From UMGS363 sp964402055 (GTDB lineage Bacteria > Bacillota > Clostridia > Oscillospirales > Ruminococcaceae): DNA of 64,000 nt. Positions within the stretch are counted from its first letter, which is position 1; the number at the start of each line of letters is the position of its first letter. A model generated the notes under the pieces. It worked only from the letters and a program-made list of their open reading frames with translations. It ran no database searches and was not told where the DNA came from. This document shows, piece after piece, positions 34,398 to 43,190 of the stretch. Position numbers and translations under genes: made by a program. The DNA is taken from the NCBI GenBank assembly GCA_964402055.1, contig CAYOAV010000003.1:13258-77257 (forward strand), written 5' to 3'.

Positions 34398-35702
34398 TTA
34401 TGAAATATTTATTCTGATGCAATGTCTGTCGTACATTTCCTGAACAGCTGTAAGTATGCCAAGCCTTGCAACAGGGAATGTCAATCCACCCTGAACATAT
34501 GCGGCAAATGGTTCACGGAGCGGAGCGTCTGCTGAAAGCTCTATTGAAGCTCCCATATTGAACGCACCTGCCGCCATAATAACCTGTGAATCATAACCGG
34601 GCATATCCCATGGTTCAGGTGTAACATAGCTGTCAACAGGCGAGCCTTTCTGTATTCCCTGACAGAAAGCAACAAGATTTTCTGCATTTTTCATAAGTAC
34701 AGTTGTAATAATATCGCCCCTTTTCTGACCTGAAGCAGGCAGACACTCAAATCCGAGCATTGACATAAGGCTGCCTGTAAAAGCGGCAGTCTTTACAGCA
34801 CTGCATACAACTTCAGGAGCCATAAGCAGACCCTGATACATAAGCTTATTCTGGTTAAGGGTACAACCAACCTCTTTTCCCATTCCAACGCAGGTCATTC
34901 TGTAGGAACAAAGCTCAACAAGCTTCTTTTTTCCCGCAATATATCCGCCTGTTTCCGCAATTCCTGCACCAGGGTTCTTGATAAGTGAACCTATAATAAG
35001 ATCCGCACCGACAGAAAGCGGCTCAGAAGCTTCTACAAACTCACCATAGCAGTTATCGACCATAACGATAGCGTTCGGGTTTGCATTCTTCACGCTTTTA
35101 ACTATTTCAGCAATATCATCAACGGTAAGCGTAGGACGGAGAGCATAGCCTCTTGAACGCTGGATATAAGCAACCTTTGCGTCCTTGACTTTTTTAAATA
35201 TATCCGCAAGATTAACCTTGCCATCGGGAAGAAAATCGACCTGATCGTATTCTATCCCGAAATCCTTGAGAGAACCATTGCCGCTTCCTCTTATGCCGAT
35301 AACCTCGTCAAGAGTATCATAAGGCTTACCTGTAAGGCTGACAATTTTGTCACCTGTTCTCAACACGCCGAAAAGAGCGACTGTAAGAGCATGAGTACCC
35401 GATACAAAGGAATGACGCACAAGAGCGTCCTCCGCACCGAAAACCTCCGCATACACCTTATCAAGCGTATCTCTGCCCACATCGTCATAACCATAACCAG
35501 TAGTTCCGACCATACATGAGGAGCTTACCTTGTTATTAATAAACGCATAAAGCACCTTTTCACTGTTTTTGCGTGCGATTTTCTCTGCAAGAGCGAATAC
35601 TTCACTGCACTCCGCTTCAGCCTTTTCCGCAAGCTTAAGTATTCTTTCATCAAATTCAAAGCCTTTCTGTACGACAGGCTTCGGATCAAAAATTTCTGCC
35701 AT
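34398..35702 (-). CDS. PLP-dependent methionine gamma-lyase/aluminium-resistance family protein
   Basis: This 434-aa fold-type I PLP protein belongs to the YnbB/aluminium-resistance family. The segments are FVSGTHALTVALFGVLRTGD (cofactor ring contact), MVDNCYGEFVE (PLP Asp), and GSLIKNPGAGIAETGGYIAG with the Schiff-base Lys. Members are often called methionine gamma-lyase family proteins, but the reaction is poorly established. The ATG at 35702 has GAGG 8 bases upstream. The start overlaps the GNAT gene end by 17 bases. Confidence 0.88.
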   Translation of the reverse strand: MAEIFDPKPVVQKGFEFDERILKLAEKAEAECSEVFALAEKIARKNSEKVLYAFINNKVSSSCMVGTTGYGYDDVGRDTLDKVYAEVFGAEDALVRHSFVSGTHALTVALFGVLRTGDKIVSLTGKPYDTLDEVIGIRGSGNGSLKDFGIEYDQVDFLPDGKVNLADIFKKVKDAKVAYIQRSRGYALRPTLTVDDIAEIVKSVKNANPNAIVMVDNCYGEFVEASEPLSVGADLIIGSLIKNPGAGIAETGGYIAGKKKLVELCSYRMTCVGMGKEVGCTLNQNKLMYQGLLMAPEVVCSAVKTAAFTGSLMSMLGFECLPASGQKRGDIITTVLMKNAENLVAFCQGIQKGSPVDSYVTPEPWDMPGYDSQVIMAAGAFNMGASIELSADAPLREPFAAYVQGGLTFPVARLGILTAVQEMYDRHCIRINIS

Positions 35703-36411
35703 TATCCAAACCTCTTTCATAAACAATATCTGCCGTTACTTCTTCAAATCCGAGCGAACGGTAGAATGTGTATCTTTCCTTTTTACTGTAAAGATAAATT
35801 TCTTTACACTCTTTCCTTAATTCACAGCAAAGCCAATTCAATAGCCTTGCCGCATTTCCTTTTCCCCTGTCGGCTTTCGCTGTTGCGATATGTGATAAAA
35901 AAGCAAAGCCGTCAATATCAAATGCTTTTTGTACAGTCGTTGTTTCATAAAGGTAAATATCCGAAACACCATGACGTATTCTATGCGAAATATCAACATA
36001 CCAGGCATCAAACTCATCTATTCCGAAAGCTTCGGACAAAATCGGGAAATTATCTGCTATAAAGGTATTGTGCTTTACATCTAAAGCTTCGTTACAGCAT
36101 AATTTATCTGTTGCCTTGAAAAGTGTTCTTTCGCAAGGAAGATAATCTCCGCTTGGAACAAAGCCGATTTCAGCAGGTATTTCAACAGTCACAGGTGAAA
36201 GCATTCCGATAAAGCTGTCAAGCTCTTCATTATCAAATTTCCCGTCAACTATCATTGTGCCGTTATAAATCAGAACAGCACCGCCGATCTCATTTTCATA
36301 AAATCTGCAAAAATCATACGATGTACCGTAAGCATTCAAATACGAACGTATTTTGTAACCATAATAGCTGTCAGAAAGCCTTACGTCAGTACAAAAGCTC
36401 CTGCTTATCAA
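35686..36411 (-). CDS. GNAT-family N-acetyltransferase
   Basis: This 241-aa protein has a C-terminal GNAT domain: FLSHIATAKADRGKGNAARL is the acetyl-CoA-binding loop and YTFYRSLGFEEV is motif B. The N-terminal half is a less conserved GNAT-like region. The start is a TTG at 36411 that overlaps the TGA of the M42 peptidase upstream (TTGA). The site before it is weak, so translational coupling is likely. The substrate is unknown. Confidence 0.8.
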   Translation of the reverse strand: MISRSFCTDVRLSDSYYGYKIRSYLNAYGTSYDFCRFYENEIGGAVLIYNGTMIVDGKFDNEELDSFIGMLSPVTVEIPAEIGFVPSGDYLPCERTLFKATDKLCCNEALDVKHNTFIADNFPILSEAFGIDEFDAWYVDISHRIRHGVSDIYLYETTTVQKAFDIDGFAFLSHIATAKADRGKGNAARLLNWLCCELRKECKEIYLYSKKERYTFYRSLGFEEVTADIVYERGLDNGRNF

Positions 36412-37427
36412 AGCTCACACACCCGATTCATCATAAGGCTTACAAGCTTCAATGAATTTTCCATATCCGAAATTCTCGCCGCACTTGCAGGTGAATGAAG
36501 GTATCTGCAAGGCACTGAAACCGCAAGAGTTCTTACGCCACCTCTTGAAATATGAATAGCTCCGCTGTCATTACCGCCTGCGACCATTGTTTTCGTCTGC
36601 CATGGGATATTGTTTTCCTCTGCAAGCTGTTTTGAAAGCTCATACATTTCACGGTCATATATAGTTGAACGATCCATATAAGAAACAACAGGGCCTTTCC
36701 CAAGCTCACAGCAACGTTCAGCACCGCTCACAGACGGAATATCAGCCGCTGTTGTCGCTTCAAGAACAAGTGCAAAATCGGGATCAACTGTAAACGCCGC
36801 TGCCCTTGCACCTCTAAGACCAACCTCTTCCTGAACAACAAAGGTGAATGTTGTATCATATTCAAGCTCACTGTTTATGAGCATTATCATTATAGCACAG
36901 CCAAAACGATCGTCAATAGCCTTTGAACAAAGCAGATCCTCACCAAGCTTGATTATTTCAGAGTCGAAATATGCGTAATCACCTAGAGAAACAAGCTTTT
37001 CAGTTTCTTCGGCAGACTGCGTGCCTATATCAATATAAAGCCCCGAAAATTCAGCCGCCTTTTCTCTTTCCGATGATGAAAGGTTATGCACTGCCTTTGA
37101 GCCGATAACTCCTCTGACATTTCCGGCCTTGACATTCCTGCCTATAACTACTCTTGGATCTATTCCTCCAACAGGCGAAAACGTAAGCGTACCGTCAGAT
37201 TTCACCGATGTGATTATCATTCCAACCTCGTCCATATGAGCGGAAATCATAAGCTTTTTTGGCGGTGTTTTTTTTCCCTTGACAAAAGCTATTATATTTC
37301 CGAGATTATCTGTCTTATACTCGCATTTATCCTTTATACGCTCAATGATATATTCACGGACGTTCTTTTCATCTCCCGAAGTGCCGTTAATTGAACAAAG
37401 CTCCTTTAAAAGCGTTACAAACTCCAT
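36408..37427 (-). CDS. M42-family metallopeptidase, copy 1
   Basis: M42 glutamyl/leucyl aminopeptidases form large tetrahedral complexes that trim peptides. The 339-aa protein (ATG 37427 with GGAGG upstream) shows zinc ligands in MISAHMDEVGMII, SKAIDDRFGCAI, VVQEEVGLRGA, VLEATTAADIP and a C-terminal YLHSPA. It follows the second M42 gene with a 3-base overlap, so the pair is co-translated. The pair may form a mixed or dual-specificity complex; that is inference. Confidence 0.92.
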   Translation of the reverse strand: MEFVTLLKELCSINGTSGDEKNVREYIIERIKDKCEYKTDNLGNIIAFVKGKKTPPKKLMISAHMDEVGMIITSVKSDGTLTFSPVGGIDPRVVIGRNVKAGNVRGVIGSKAVHNLSSSEREKAAEFSGLYIDIGTQSAEETEKLVSLGDYAYFDSEIIKLGEDLLCSKAIDDRFGCAIMIMLINSELEYDTTFTFVVQEEVGLRGARAAAFTVDPDFALVLEATTAADIPSVSGAERCCELGKGPVVSYMDRSTIYDREMYELSKQLAEENNIPWQTKTMVAGGNDSGAIHISRGGVRTLAVSVPCRYLHSPASAARISDMENSLKLVSLMMNRVCEL

Positions 37428-37428
37428 A

Positions 37429-38448
37429 TCAACGCACCTCCATAATATATTCCGCAATAAGTTTTGCCGTATTTTCAACGTCCTGAACGGAAATAACCTC
37501 AACAGGCGTGTGCATATATTTCAGAGGCATTGACAAGGTAACAGCCTTGACACCGCCTGCATTCACAGAAAACCTATCGGCATTCGTTCCCGTTTCATCA
37601 TTCATAATTTCAAGCTGATACGGAATTTCCTTTTCCTTGGCAAGCCTTTTAAAGTCGTCCGAAAGCTCACGGTCAAGCGTTGGTGCAAGGCCTATCATAG
37701 CACCCTTGCCCATTTTTCCGCATTTCAGCTCGGAATCGTCCGATGTAAGAGCAAAGCTCACGTCTACCGCAATGGCAATATCTGGCGAAACATCATAAAC
37801 ACCGATCTTAGCTCCTCTTTCACCGACCTCTTCCTGCGATGAAAACATTATTGTATATGAACAATCTGTTTTCTTATCCTTAAGCATTTCTGCCACACGA
37901 AGCAGGCAGGCAACACCGCATCTGTCGTCAAGAGCCGCTCCTGCGATTCTATCACCCTGCAAATCACGGCAATTCTGAAGAAATTCAACCTTTGAGCCGA
38001 GTGGAATAACCTTTTCTGCTTCTTCCTTTGTCATACCTACATCAATAGATATATCGGAATAGGACGGGACCTTGCTTTCATCGGATTTTTTTTCAAGATG
38101 CGGAGGAATAGAGCAAATCACTCCGTAAATCTCCTTTTTTCCGAGTATTCTGACCTGTTGAGCAAGCAAAAGCCGCCTGTCTATACCGCCGCAGTTTGCA
38201 ATTTTCAGAAAGCCGTCATCTGTGATATAGGTTACAACAAAGCCTACCCTATCAATATGAGCGTCAAGCAGGATATGAGGTTTCCCCTCGCTTCTTACTC
38301 CGAAATTACCGAACACGCAGTTATTTTTGATATAACAATCGTCAGTATATTCCTTAAGATAATCAAGTGCAAGCTCTGCCGCAGGATATTCGTCACCCGA
38401 AACACCACTGCAGTCTGCAAGCTTTTTTATAGTTTCTTTTAAATCCAT
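37429..38448 (-). CDS. M42-family metallopeptidase, copy 2
   Basis: This 339-aa paralogue of the downstream gene has zinc and catalytic segments LLDAHIDRVGFVV, GAALDDRCGVACL, FSSQEEVGERGAKIG and IAVDVSFA, with a C-terminal KYMHTPVEVI. All expected ligands are present. Sequence similarity to copy 1 is evident along the whole length but is far from identity, so the duplication is old. It lies between murD and copy 1. Confidence 0.92.
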   Translation of the reverse strand: MDLKETIKKLADCSGVSGDEYPAAELALDYLKEYTDDCYIKNNCVFGNFGVRSEGKPHILLDAHIDRVGFVVTYITDDGFLKIANCGGIDRRLLLAQQVRILGKKEIYGVICSIPPHLEKKSDESKVPSYSDISIDVGMTKEEAEKVIPLGSKVEFLQNCRDLQGDRIAGAALDDRCGVACLLRVAEMLKDKKTDCSYTIMFSSQEEVGERGAKIGVYDVSPDIAIAVDVSFALTSDDSELKCGKMGKGAMIGLAPTLDRELSDDFKRLAKEKEIPYQLEIMNDETGTNADRFSVNAGGVKAVTLSMPLKYMHTPVEVISVQDVENTAKLIAEYIMEVR

Positions 38449-38460
38449 ATTTCTACCCTA

Positions 38461-39849
38461 TCAGAGAGCATTTACTATATTCTTGTAATGCTTTCCACGT
38501 TCCTCAAAGTTTTTATAGCTGTCAAAGCTTGCACTTGCAGGCGAAAGCGTTACAATATCGCCATTTTCCGCAATACTGCAAGCAGTTTTTACAGCTTCTT
38601 CCATTGTTTTAACACGATAAATACGGCAATTATCCTCGTCATATCCACCGTAAGCACGGACAGCCGCTTCTATCTTATCAGCAGTCGCACCGAGCAATAT
38701 AAGCGACCTTACCTTTTTATTGATAGCTTCGGACATTGTACTGTAATCAAGCTTTTTATCCGAACCCCCTGCGATAACGATAAGCCTTTGCTCAAACGCA
38801 TTAAGACCGGCAATTACACTCACTGGGCTTGTAGCAATACTGTCATTATAATATTTTACTCCGTCAAGCTCACGGACAAATTCTATTCTATGCTCAACTC
38901 CGCCAAAGCTCTCAGCAGTCTGCTTTATAGCCTCTGTTGGAACGTCACCATAAACAGCCGCAATAGCCGCAAGATAATTCTCAACATTATGCAAACCAGG
39001 GATCTTTATGCTGTCCTTATGGATAATTCTTTCCGTTTTCTTTCCGTCATTAAAGCATAACCAACCGCTTTCATCGAGAAACGAACCATATTCAGGCTTT
39101 GTGATTCTGCTGAATTTAACAAGATGACCTCTTACCTCATCGGAAAGAGCATTTACCTTTTCATTATCAAGGTTAAGTACAGTCTTGGAAAAAGCATTCT
39201 GATGAAGAATAAGATTTTTCTTTGCACCAATATACTCTTCCATATTTTTATGCACATTCAGATGATCGGGATAGATATTTGTGATTATTGCGGTATCAGG
39301 CGAATGCCGCATACTGATCAGCTGAAAGCTTGACAGCTCGACAACTGCAATATCGTCGGGGGAAATGCTCTCTATTATCGGCAATAATGCACGGCCAATA
39401 TTCCCTCCCTTATGCACTTTTTTTCCACTTCGTTCAAGTATTTCGGAAATTATGGTGGTTGTAGTGGTCTTACCGTCAGTTCCTGTTATGCCATATATTT
39501 TACACGGACATAAATCGAAGAACACTTCCATTTCAGAGGTTACTGCGATACCCATATCTCTTGCTTTTTTCAGCTCAGGCGAAAGGAAATACATTCCGGG
39601 AGTTCTGAACACAATATCGGAATTATAAATTTCATCAAGATAATTTTCTCCGAGTGAAAGCCTTGCTCCCTCGCTTTCCAGTCTGTCGGCAAGCTCCCCC
39701 ATTTCATCACGGGATTTCTTATCGCATACAGTAACTGAAATTCCCTTTTTAAGCAGCAGCTCTATCAATTCCATATGGCTTACGCCCGTACCGATAAGAG
39801 CCACCCTTTTATTTTTCAGATCTGCAAAAAAAGCTTCTGCAGTATTCAT
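38461..39849 (-). CDS. murD: UDP-N-acetylmuramoylalanine-D-glutamate ligase
   Basis: MurD adds D-Glu to the peptidoglycan precursor in the cytoplasm. The 462-aa protein has an N-terminal Rossmann domain (KRVALIGTGVSHMELI), the ATP loop YGITGTDGKTTTTTII, the metal-binding region ELSSFQL, and NIYPDHLNVHKNMEEYIGAK. The C-terminal domain contains YYNDSIATSPVSVIAGL and IAGGSDKKLDY. The start ATG 39849 is favoured because the transcript would begin near 39880, after the longer frame's start. Confidence 0.95.
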   Translation of the reverse strand: MNTAEAFFADLKNKRVALIGTGVSHMELIELLLKKGISVTVCDKKSRDEMGELADRLESEGARLSLGENYLDEIYNSDIVFRTPGMYFLSPELKKARDMGIAVTSEMEVFFDLCPCKIYGITGTDGKTTTTTIISEILERSGKKVHKGGNIGRALLPIIESISPDDIAVVELSSFQLISMRHSPDTAIITNIYPDHLNVHKNMEEYIGAKKNLILHQNAFSKTVLNLDNEKVNALSDEVRGHLVKFSRITKPEYGSFLDESGWLCFNDGKKTERIIHKDSIKIPGLHNVENYLAAIAAVYGDVPTEAIKQTAESFGGVEHRIEFVRELDGVKYYNDSIATSPVSVIAGLNAFEQRLIVIAGGSDKKLDYSTMSEAINKKVRSLILLGATADKIEAAVRAYGGYDEDNCRIYRVKTMEEAVKTACSIAENGDIVTLSPASASFDSYKNFEERGKHYKNIVNAL

Positions 39850-39887
39850 TATCAACACCGTCTTTTCTATACAATCATACACAAATA

Positions 39888-39916
39888 ATTATATACAAAT
39901 TTTTCCGAAATATCAA
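39888..39916 (-). promoter_or_regulatory. Sigma-A promoter of murD
   Basis: Minus strand: TTGATA (39911-39916), 17-base spacer, TATAAT (39888-39893). Confidence 0.75.
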
Positions 39917-39920
39917 GTTT

Positions 39921-39949
39921 TTGCATAGAATTGGGTTTATTTTCATAAA
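39921..39949 (+). promoter_or_regulatory. Promoter of the flippase gene
   Basis: TTGCAT (39921-39926), 17-base spacer, CATAAA (39944-39949). Moderate match. Confidence 0.5.
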
Positions 39950-39975
39950 TTTAACCAAGAAATGAGGTAAACAAA

Positions 39976-41511
39976 ATGAAAATTTATATAAATAAAATGG
40001 CAAAGGATACCTTTCGTCTGACATTTGTTACACTTATACTGGACCTGCTCGGCATATTTCTTAATTCTGTTATCTCCGAAAGGCTTGGAACTGCCTCCGT
40101 GGGCATAATGACGCTCATATTTACCGTTTTCGGTTTTATTATGGTTCTCGCCAACGGAAATATCTTTTTATCCACAAGTAGACTTGTTTCGGAGGAAATT
40201 GGCTTCGGGAACTGCAACCATTCAAAAATAATGCGGTATTCTCTTAGCTTTTCGATATGTCTTTCCTGCTTTTTTTCCGTTGCGTCAATACTTCTTGCGA
40301 AAAAGCTGTCTGTTATTTCAGGAAGCGGCATTGACCTTTCACAACCGATAAGAATAATATCACTTTCGCTCCCCTTTGCCGCAGTCGGTTCATGTATAAA
40401 GGGATATCTTAACGCAATCGGAAAGGTTGGAAAAGCCTGCCTTGGTGAAATTATAGAATTTACAGCAAAATGGTGTTTTCTTCTAATATCCGTTGTTTTC
40501 CTCATAAACAAGGATATTAGCATTTACAACCTAATAGCCTTTTCAATTTTTACAGGCGAAGCAATAAGCTTTTTCTATTATCTGGCAAATTTCATTCCTG
40601 AACATCGTATATTCTGCCGCAAAGAGCATACCGTTCCGAAGCTTGATTCATTCGGAAAATATATTAAGCTTTCATTGCCGATACTTGCAAGCGGTTATGT
40701 TCAGATGATTTTATCAACTGCCAACGACCTGCTCGTTCCTATAGCACTTGTCAGGTTCAATTCCTCTGCTGAACGTGGAATGAGCGAATATGGAATGTTT
40801 GAAGCGATGATAATTCCAACTCTTTTCTTCCCGACTGCGATACTGACCTCTCTTTCAAACGTTCTTTTGCCCGAAATTGCCCGTGCAAATTCTTCTAACT
40901 GCTCCGAACGGATAAAAAGTCTTGTTACCAAAGCTCTGACAAGCTCGTTCATATATTCTTTTTTCATCGGTGGAATTTTTTTATGCGCTGGCAGGGCTAT
41001 CGGAAATGTTGTCTGCTGCAGTGATCCCCTTGTCGGAGAAACGCTTGTAAAAATGTTCCCTGTTATTCCGTTTATATATCTTGAAATAGTGCTTGAATGC
41101 ATTTTAAAGGGACTTGGCAAGCAGAATTTTTCAACTATCAATTCCCTTTGTGAATATATTATCAGAATAGCCTGCGTTGTAATATTTGTAAAGCTATATG
41201 GGTTTACAGGTGTACTGATATCATATTATGCAAGCAATATTTACAGCAACATAATCCGCATTATAGTTGTATGCAAAGCAACAAATGTCAGATTTTCGCC
41301 AAAGCTTTTTATCCTTATTCCGTTTTTATACAGCTTCTCTGCCTGTATAACAGCTTCCGCACTGACCAAGCTTATTTCGCCTGTTAATGCTATGCTTGAA
41401 GCGATAATTTTCATCTGTATAGCTTCGATAATCTTTATTACTATATACGAGCTTGGAAAGAAGCTATTCAGCGACAATCGTGGTTTTATAACTGTATATT
41501 CCACGCAATAA
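39976..41511 (+). CDS. SpoVB/MurJ-type polysaccharide flippase
   Basis: This is a 511-aa polytopic protein with about 14 membrane segments, typical of the MOP superfamily. The N-terminal GTASVGIMTLIFTVFGFIM and SRLVSEEIGFGN, the middle RIISLSLPFAAVGSCIKGYL, and YIKLSLPILASGYVQMILST resemble SpoVB/stage V sporulation protein B and other lipid-linked glycan flippases. A specific substrate (lipid II or other) cannot be read from sequence. It is divergent from murD and ends in a strong terminator. Given sigE and sigG in the same window, a spore-cortex role is possible but not shown. Confidence 0.85.
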   Translation: MKIYINKMAKDTFRLTFVTLILDLLGIFLNSVISERLGTASVGIMTLIFTVFGFIMVLANGNIFLSTSRLVSEEIGFGNCNHSKIMRYSLSFSICLSCFFSVASILLAKKLSVISGSGIDLSQPIRIISLSLPFAAVGSCIKGYLNAIGKVGKACLGEIIEFTAKWCFLLISVVFLINKDISIYNLIAFSIFTGEAISFFYYLANFIPEHRIFCRKEHTVPKLDSFGKYIKLSLPILASGYVQMILSTANDLLVPIALVRFNSSAERGMSEYGMFEAMIIPTLFFPTAILTSLSNVLLPEIARANSSNCSERIKSLVTKALTSSFIYSFFIGGIFLCAGRAIGNVVCCSDPLVGETLVKMFPVIPFIYLEIVLECILKGLGKQNFSTINSLCEYIIRIACVVIFVKLYGFTGVLISYYASNIYSNIIRIIVVCKATNVRFSPKLFILIPFLYSFSACITASALTKLISPVNAMLEAIIFICIASIIFITIYELGKKLFSDNRGFITVYSTQ

Positions 41512-41548
41512 AGGGAATGCCACAAAAAGCATTCCCTTATCTTTTATT
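41511..41548. terminator. Bidirectional terminator between the flippase and GH5 genes
   Basis: AAGGGAATGC and GCATTCCCTT form a perfect 10-bp stem with T-rich sequence on the right and A-rich sequence on the left. It serves two converging genes. Confidence 0.85.
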
Positions 41549-43184
41549 TTTGTATTCTTTTAAAAGCCTTTTTAAGCTCCTTATTAAGTCCGTCAGGATA
41601 ATCTGTATAAAGTCCGAACGTTTCTGTACTATATCCGAAATAGTCGTAGCTGATACCGTATTTTTCACATATGGATATCATATCGCTTACCCATTCGATA
41701 CCGCCTCTGCCGTCCTCAAAGCAGCTCTGTATAAGTCCAAATTCGCCAAGGTAAAGAGGAGCATTCCGCTCCTTGGAAAGCTTTATATAAGCTTCAAAGC
41801 CTGATTCGAGATATTCCTTATCAAACGTGTCATAATTCTCATACAAAGCTCTGTCCATTCTTATCTGAATATTTCCACCTTCTGATTTGACATATCCCGA
41901 AACGATATATTTACAGCCTTTTTTCATTTCAACAGGACTGAAATTATGAACATAATCTGCTTTTGAACCGCTTATTTTTAAGCAACCCTTTTCATTGTAC
42001 CCATCTTCTGCGTAATACACCGTTGTACCGCTTCCGTCTGCACTCCATGAACTGCCGTTTAATGCTCCGTCACTGAAATCAGCCTTGAAAATGACCTGCT
42101 TCTTGCCGTTTTTCGATATTTCCGTCACGGTTATATCATCGAAATATGCGGATTTTCCGTTGCCGAGTGCTGAAGCCATAACGACAGCGTTAAGCACGTT
42201 TGCATCATCTGCAGCTGTAAAGGCATTGCTCTCGTAATAAGTCCAACCGTCGCTCCGGGATTTCTTATTTCCCTGAGTAAGTCCGATCCATTTAATATAA
42301 TCGCCGCCTATAATCTCTCTTGACGGATAACTCATAGTCCTGCCTGCCGTGCCTGCCCATTCCTGATTCTGATGTGTGTATGAATAAGTATCATATTTAT
42401 GAAATTCATAGACTACATTATCATCATCTATTTTTGCATAAGCAGAATCGGGAGAATAATATGTCGTTTCGCCGTTATCATCAATGCTGTAGCCTATCGG
42501 TTCAACAAAAATCATCTGATAAGGTGCAACCTTTCTTACAGCCTTTGCAAGCCTGTTCATAAGCTTATTATATTGCTCAAGGGTTTTCTTCTCTGTTTCC
42601 AGCGTGGGAACGTTAGGTTCATTTATAAGACCATAACCAAGCACTGTCGGTTCATTCGCATACCGTTTAGCTATTTTCTTCCATAATGCGGTAAGCCTGT
42701 CCTGACAGCTTTTATCCGTCCAAAGCTTCAATCCCTCTCCAAGCGACTGAAAACCGCCCTGAGGGCAGTGCATATTGATAATTATGCCGATATTGTATTT
42801 TTTTGCCCATTTTATATTCTTATCGAGCCAGTCAAAGCCGCTTTTCTTGTATGAATAAGGCTTACTGTCGTCTTCAAATGCCTGATAGCTTATATGGAAA
42901 CGAACGCAGTTAAAACCCATTTCAGCAAGCTCTTTGTATGATTTTTCATTGCTATACGTCATATCAGGATACGGCGAATATGCAAGTATATCATTAGTAA
43001 ACGCTATTCCCTTCAAAAGCATCTTGTTTCCGTCCGTTCCAATAATTTTCGTACCGTCCGTATGCACAAAATCAGCTGCTTTTAGCTTTTTAGAACTTTT
43101 TGCATATGCAACCATACTCATTGATGATAACATCATAACAACAGCCGTCGTTAATGCAACCGCTCTTTTAAAAAGCTTTTTCAT
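41544..43184 (-). CDS. Secreted GH5-family glycoside hydrolase with an internal CBM-like insert
   Basis: This 546-aa protein has a signal peptide (about 1-28, ending AYA). The GH5 (beta/alpha)8 domain is clear: FNCVRFHISY, NMHCPQGG, the acid/base Glu189 in LINEP, HKY (about 262-264), and the nucleophile Glu481 in YLGEFG. The two catalytic Glu are about 290 residues apart instead of the usual 100-150. Residues about 280-450 form a jelly-roll-like insert rich in Ser, Gly and Tyr (SAYFDDITVTEIS, KADFSDGALNGSSW) that resembles a carbohydrate-binding module. No dockerin or sortase signal is present. It starts 7 bases after the kinase stop, with its ribosome binding site in the last kinase codons. 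Confidence 0.88.
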   Translation of the reverse strand: MKKLFKRAVALTTAVVMMLSSMSMVAYAKSSKKLKAADFVHTDGTKIIGTDGNKMLLKGIAFTNDILAYSPYPDMTYSNEKSYKELAEMGFNCVRFHISYQAFEDDSKPYSYKKSGFDWLDKNIKWAKKYNIGIIINMHCPQGGFQSLGEGLKLWTDKSCQDRLTALWKKIAKRYANEPTVLGYGLINEPNVPTLETEKKTLEQYNKLMNRLAKAVRKVAPYQMIFVEPIGYSIDDNGETTYYSPDSAYAKIDDDNVVYEFHKYDTYSYTHQNQEWAGTAGRTMSYPSREIIGGDYIKWIGLTQGNKKSRSDGWTYYESNAFTAADDANVLNAVVMASALGNGKSAYFDDITVTEISKNGKKQVIFKADFSDGALNGSSWSADGSGTTVYYAEDGYNEKGCLKISGSKADYVHNFSPVEMKKGCKYIVSGYVKSEGGNIQIRMDRALYENYDTFDKEYLESGFEAYIKLSKERNAPLYLGEFGLIQSCFEDGRGGIEWVSDMISICEKYGISYDYFGYSTETFGLYTDYPDGLNKELKKAFKRIQK

Positions 43185-43190
43185 AATATT

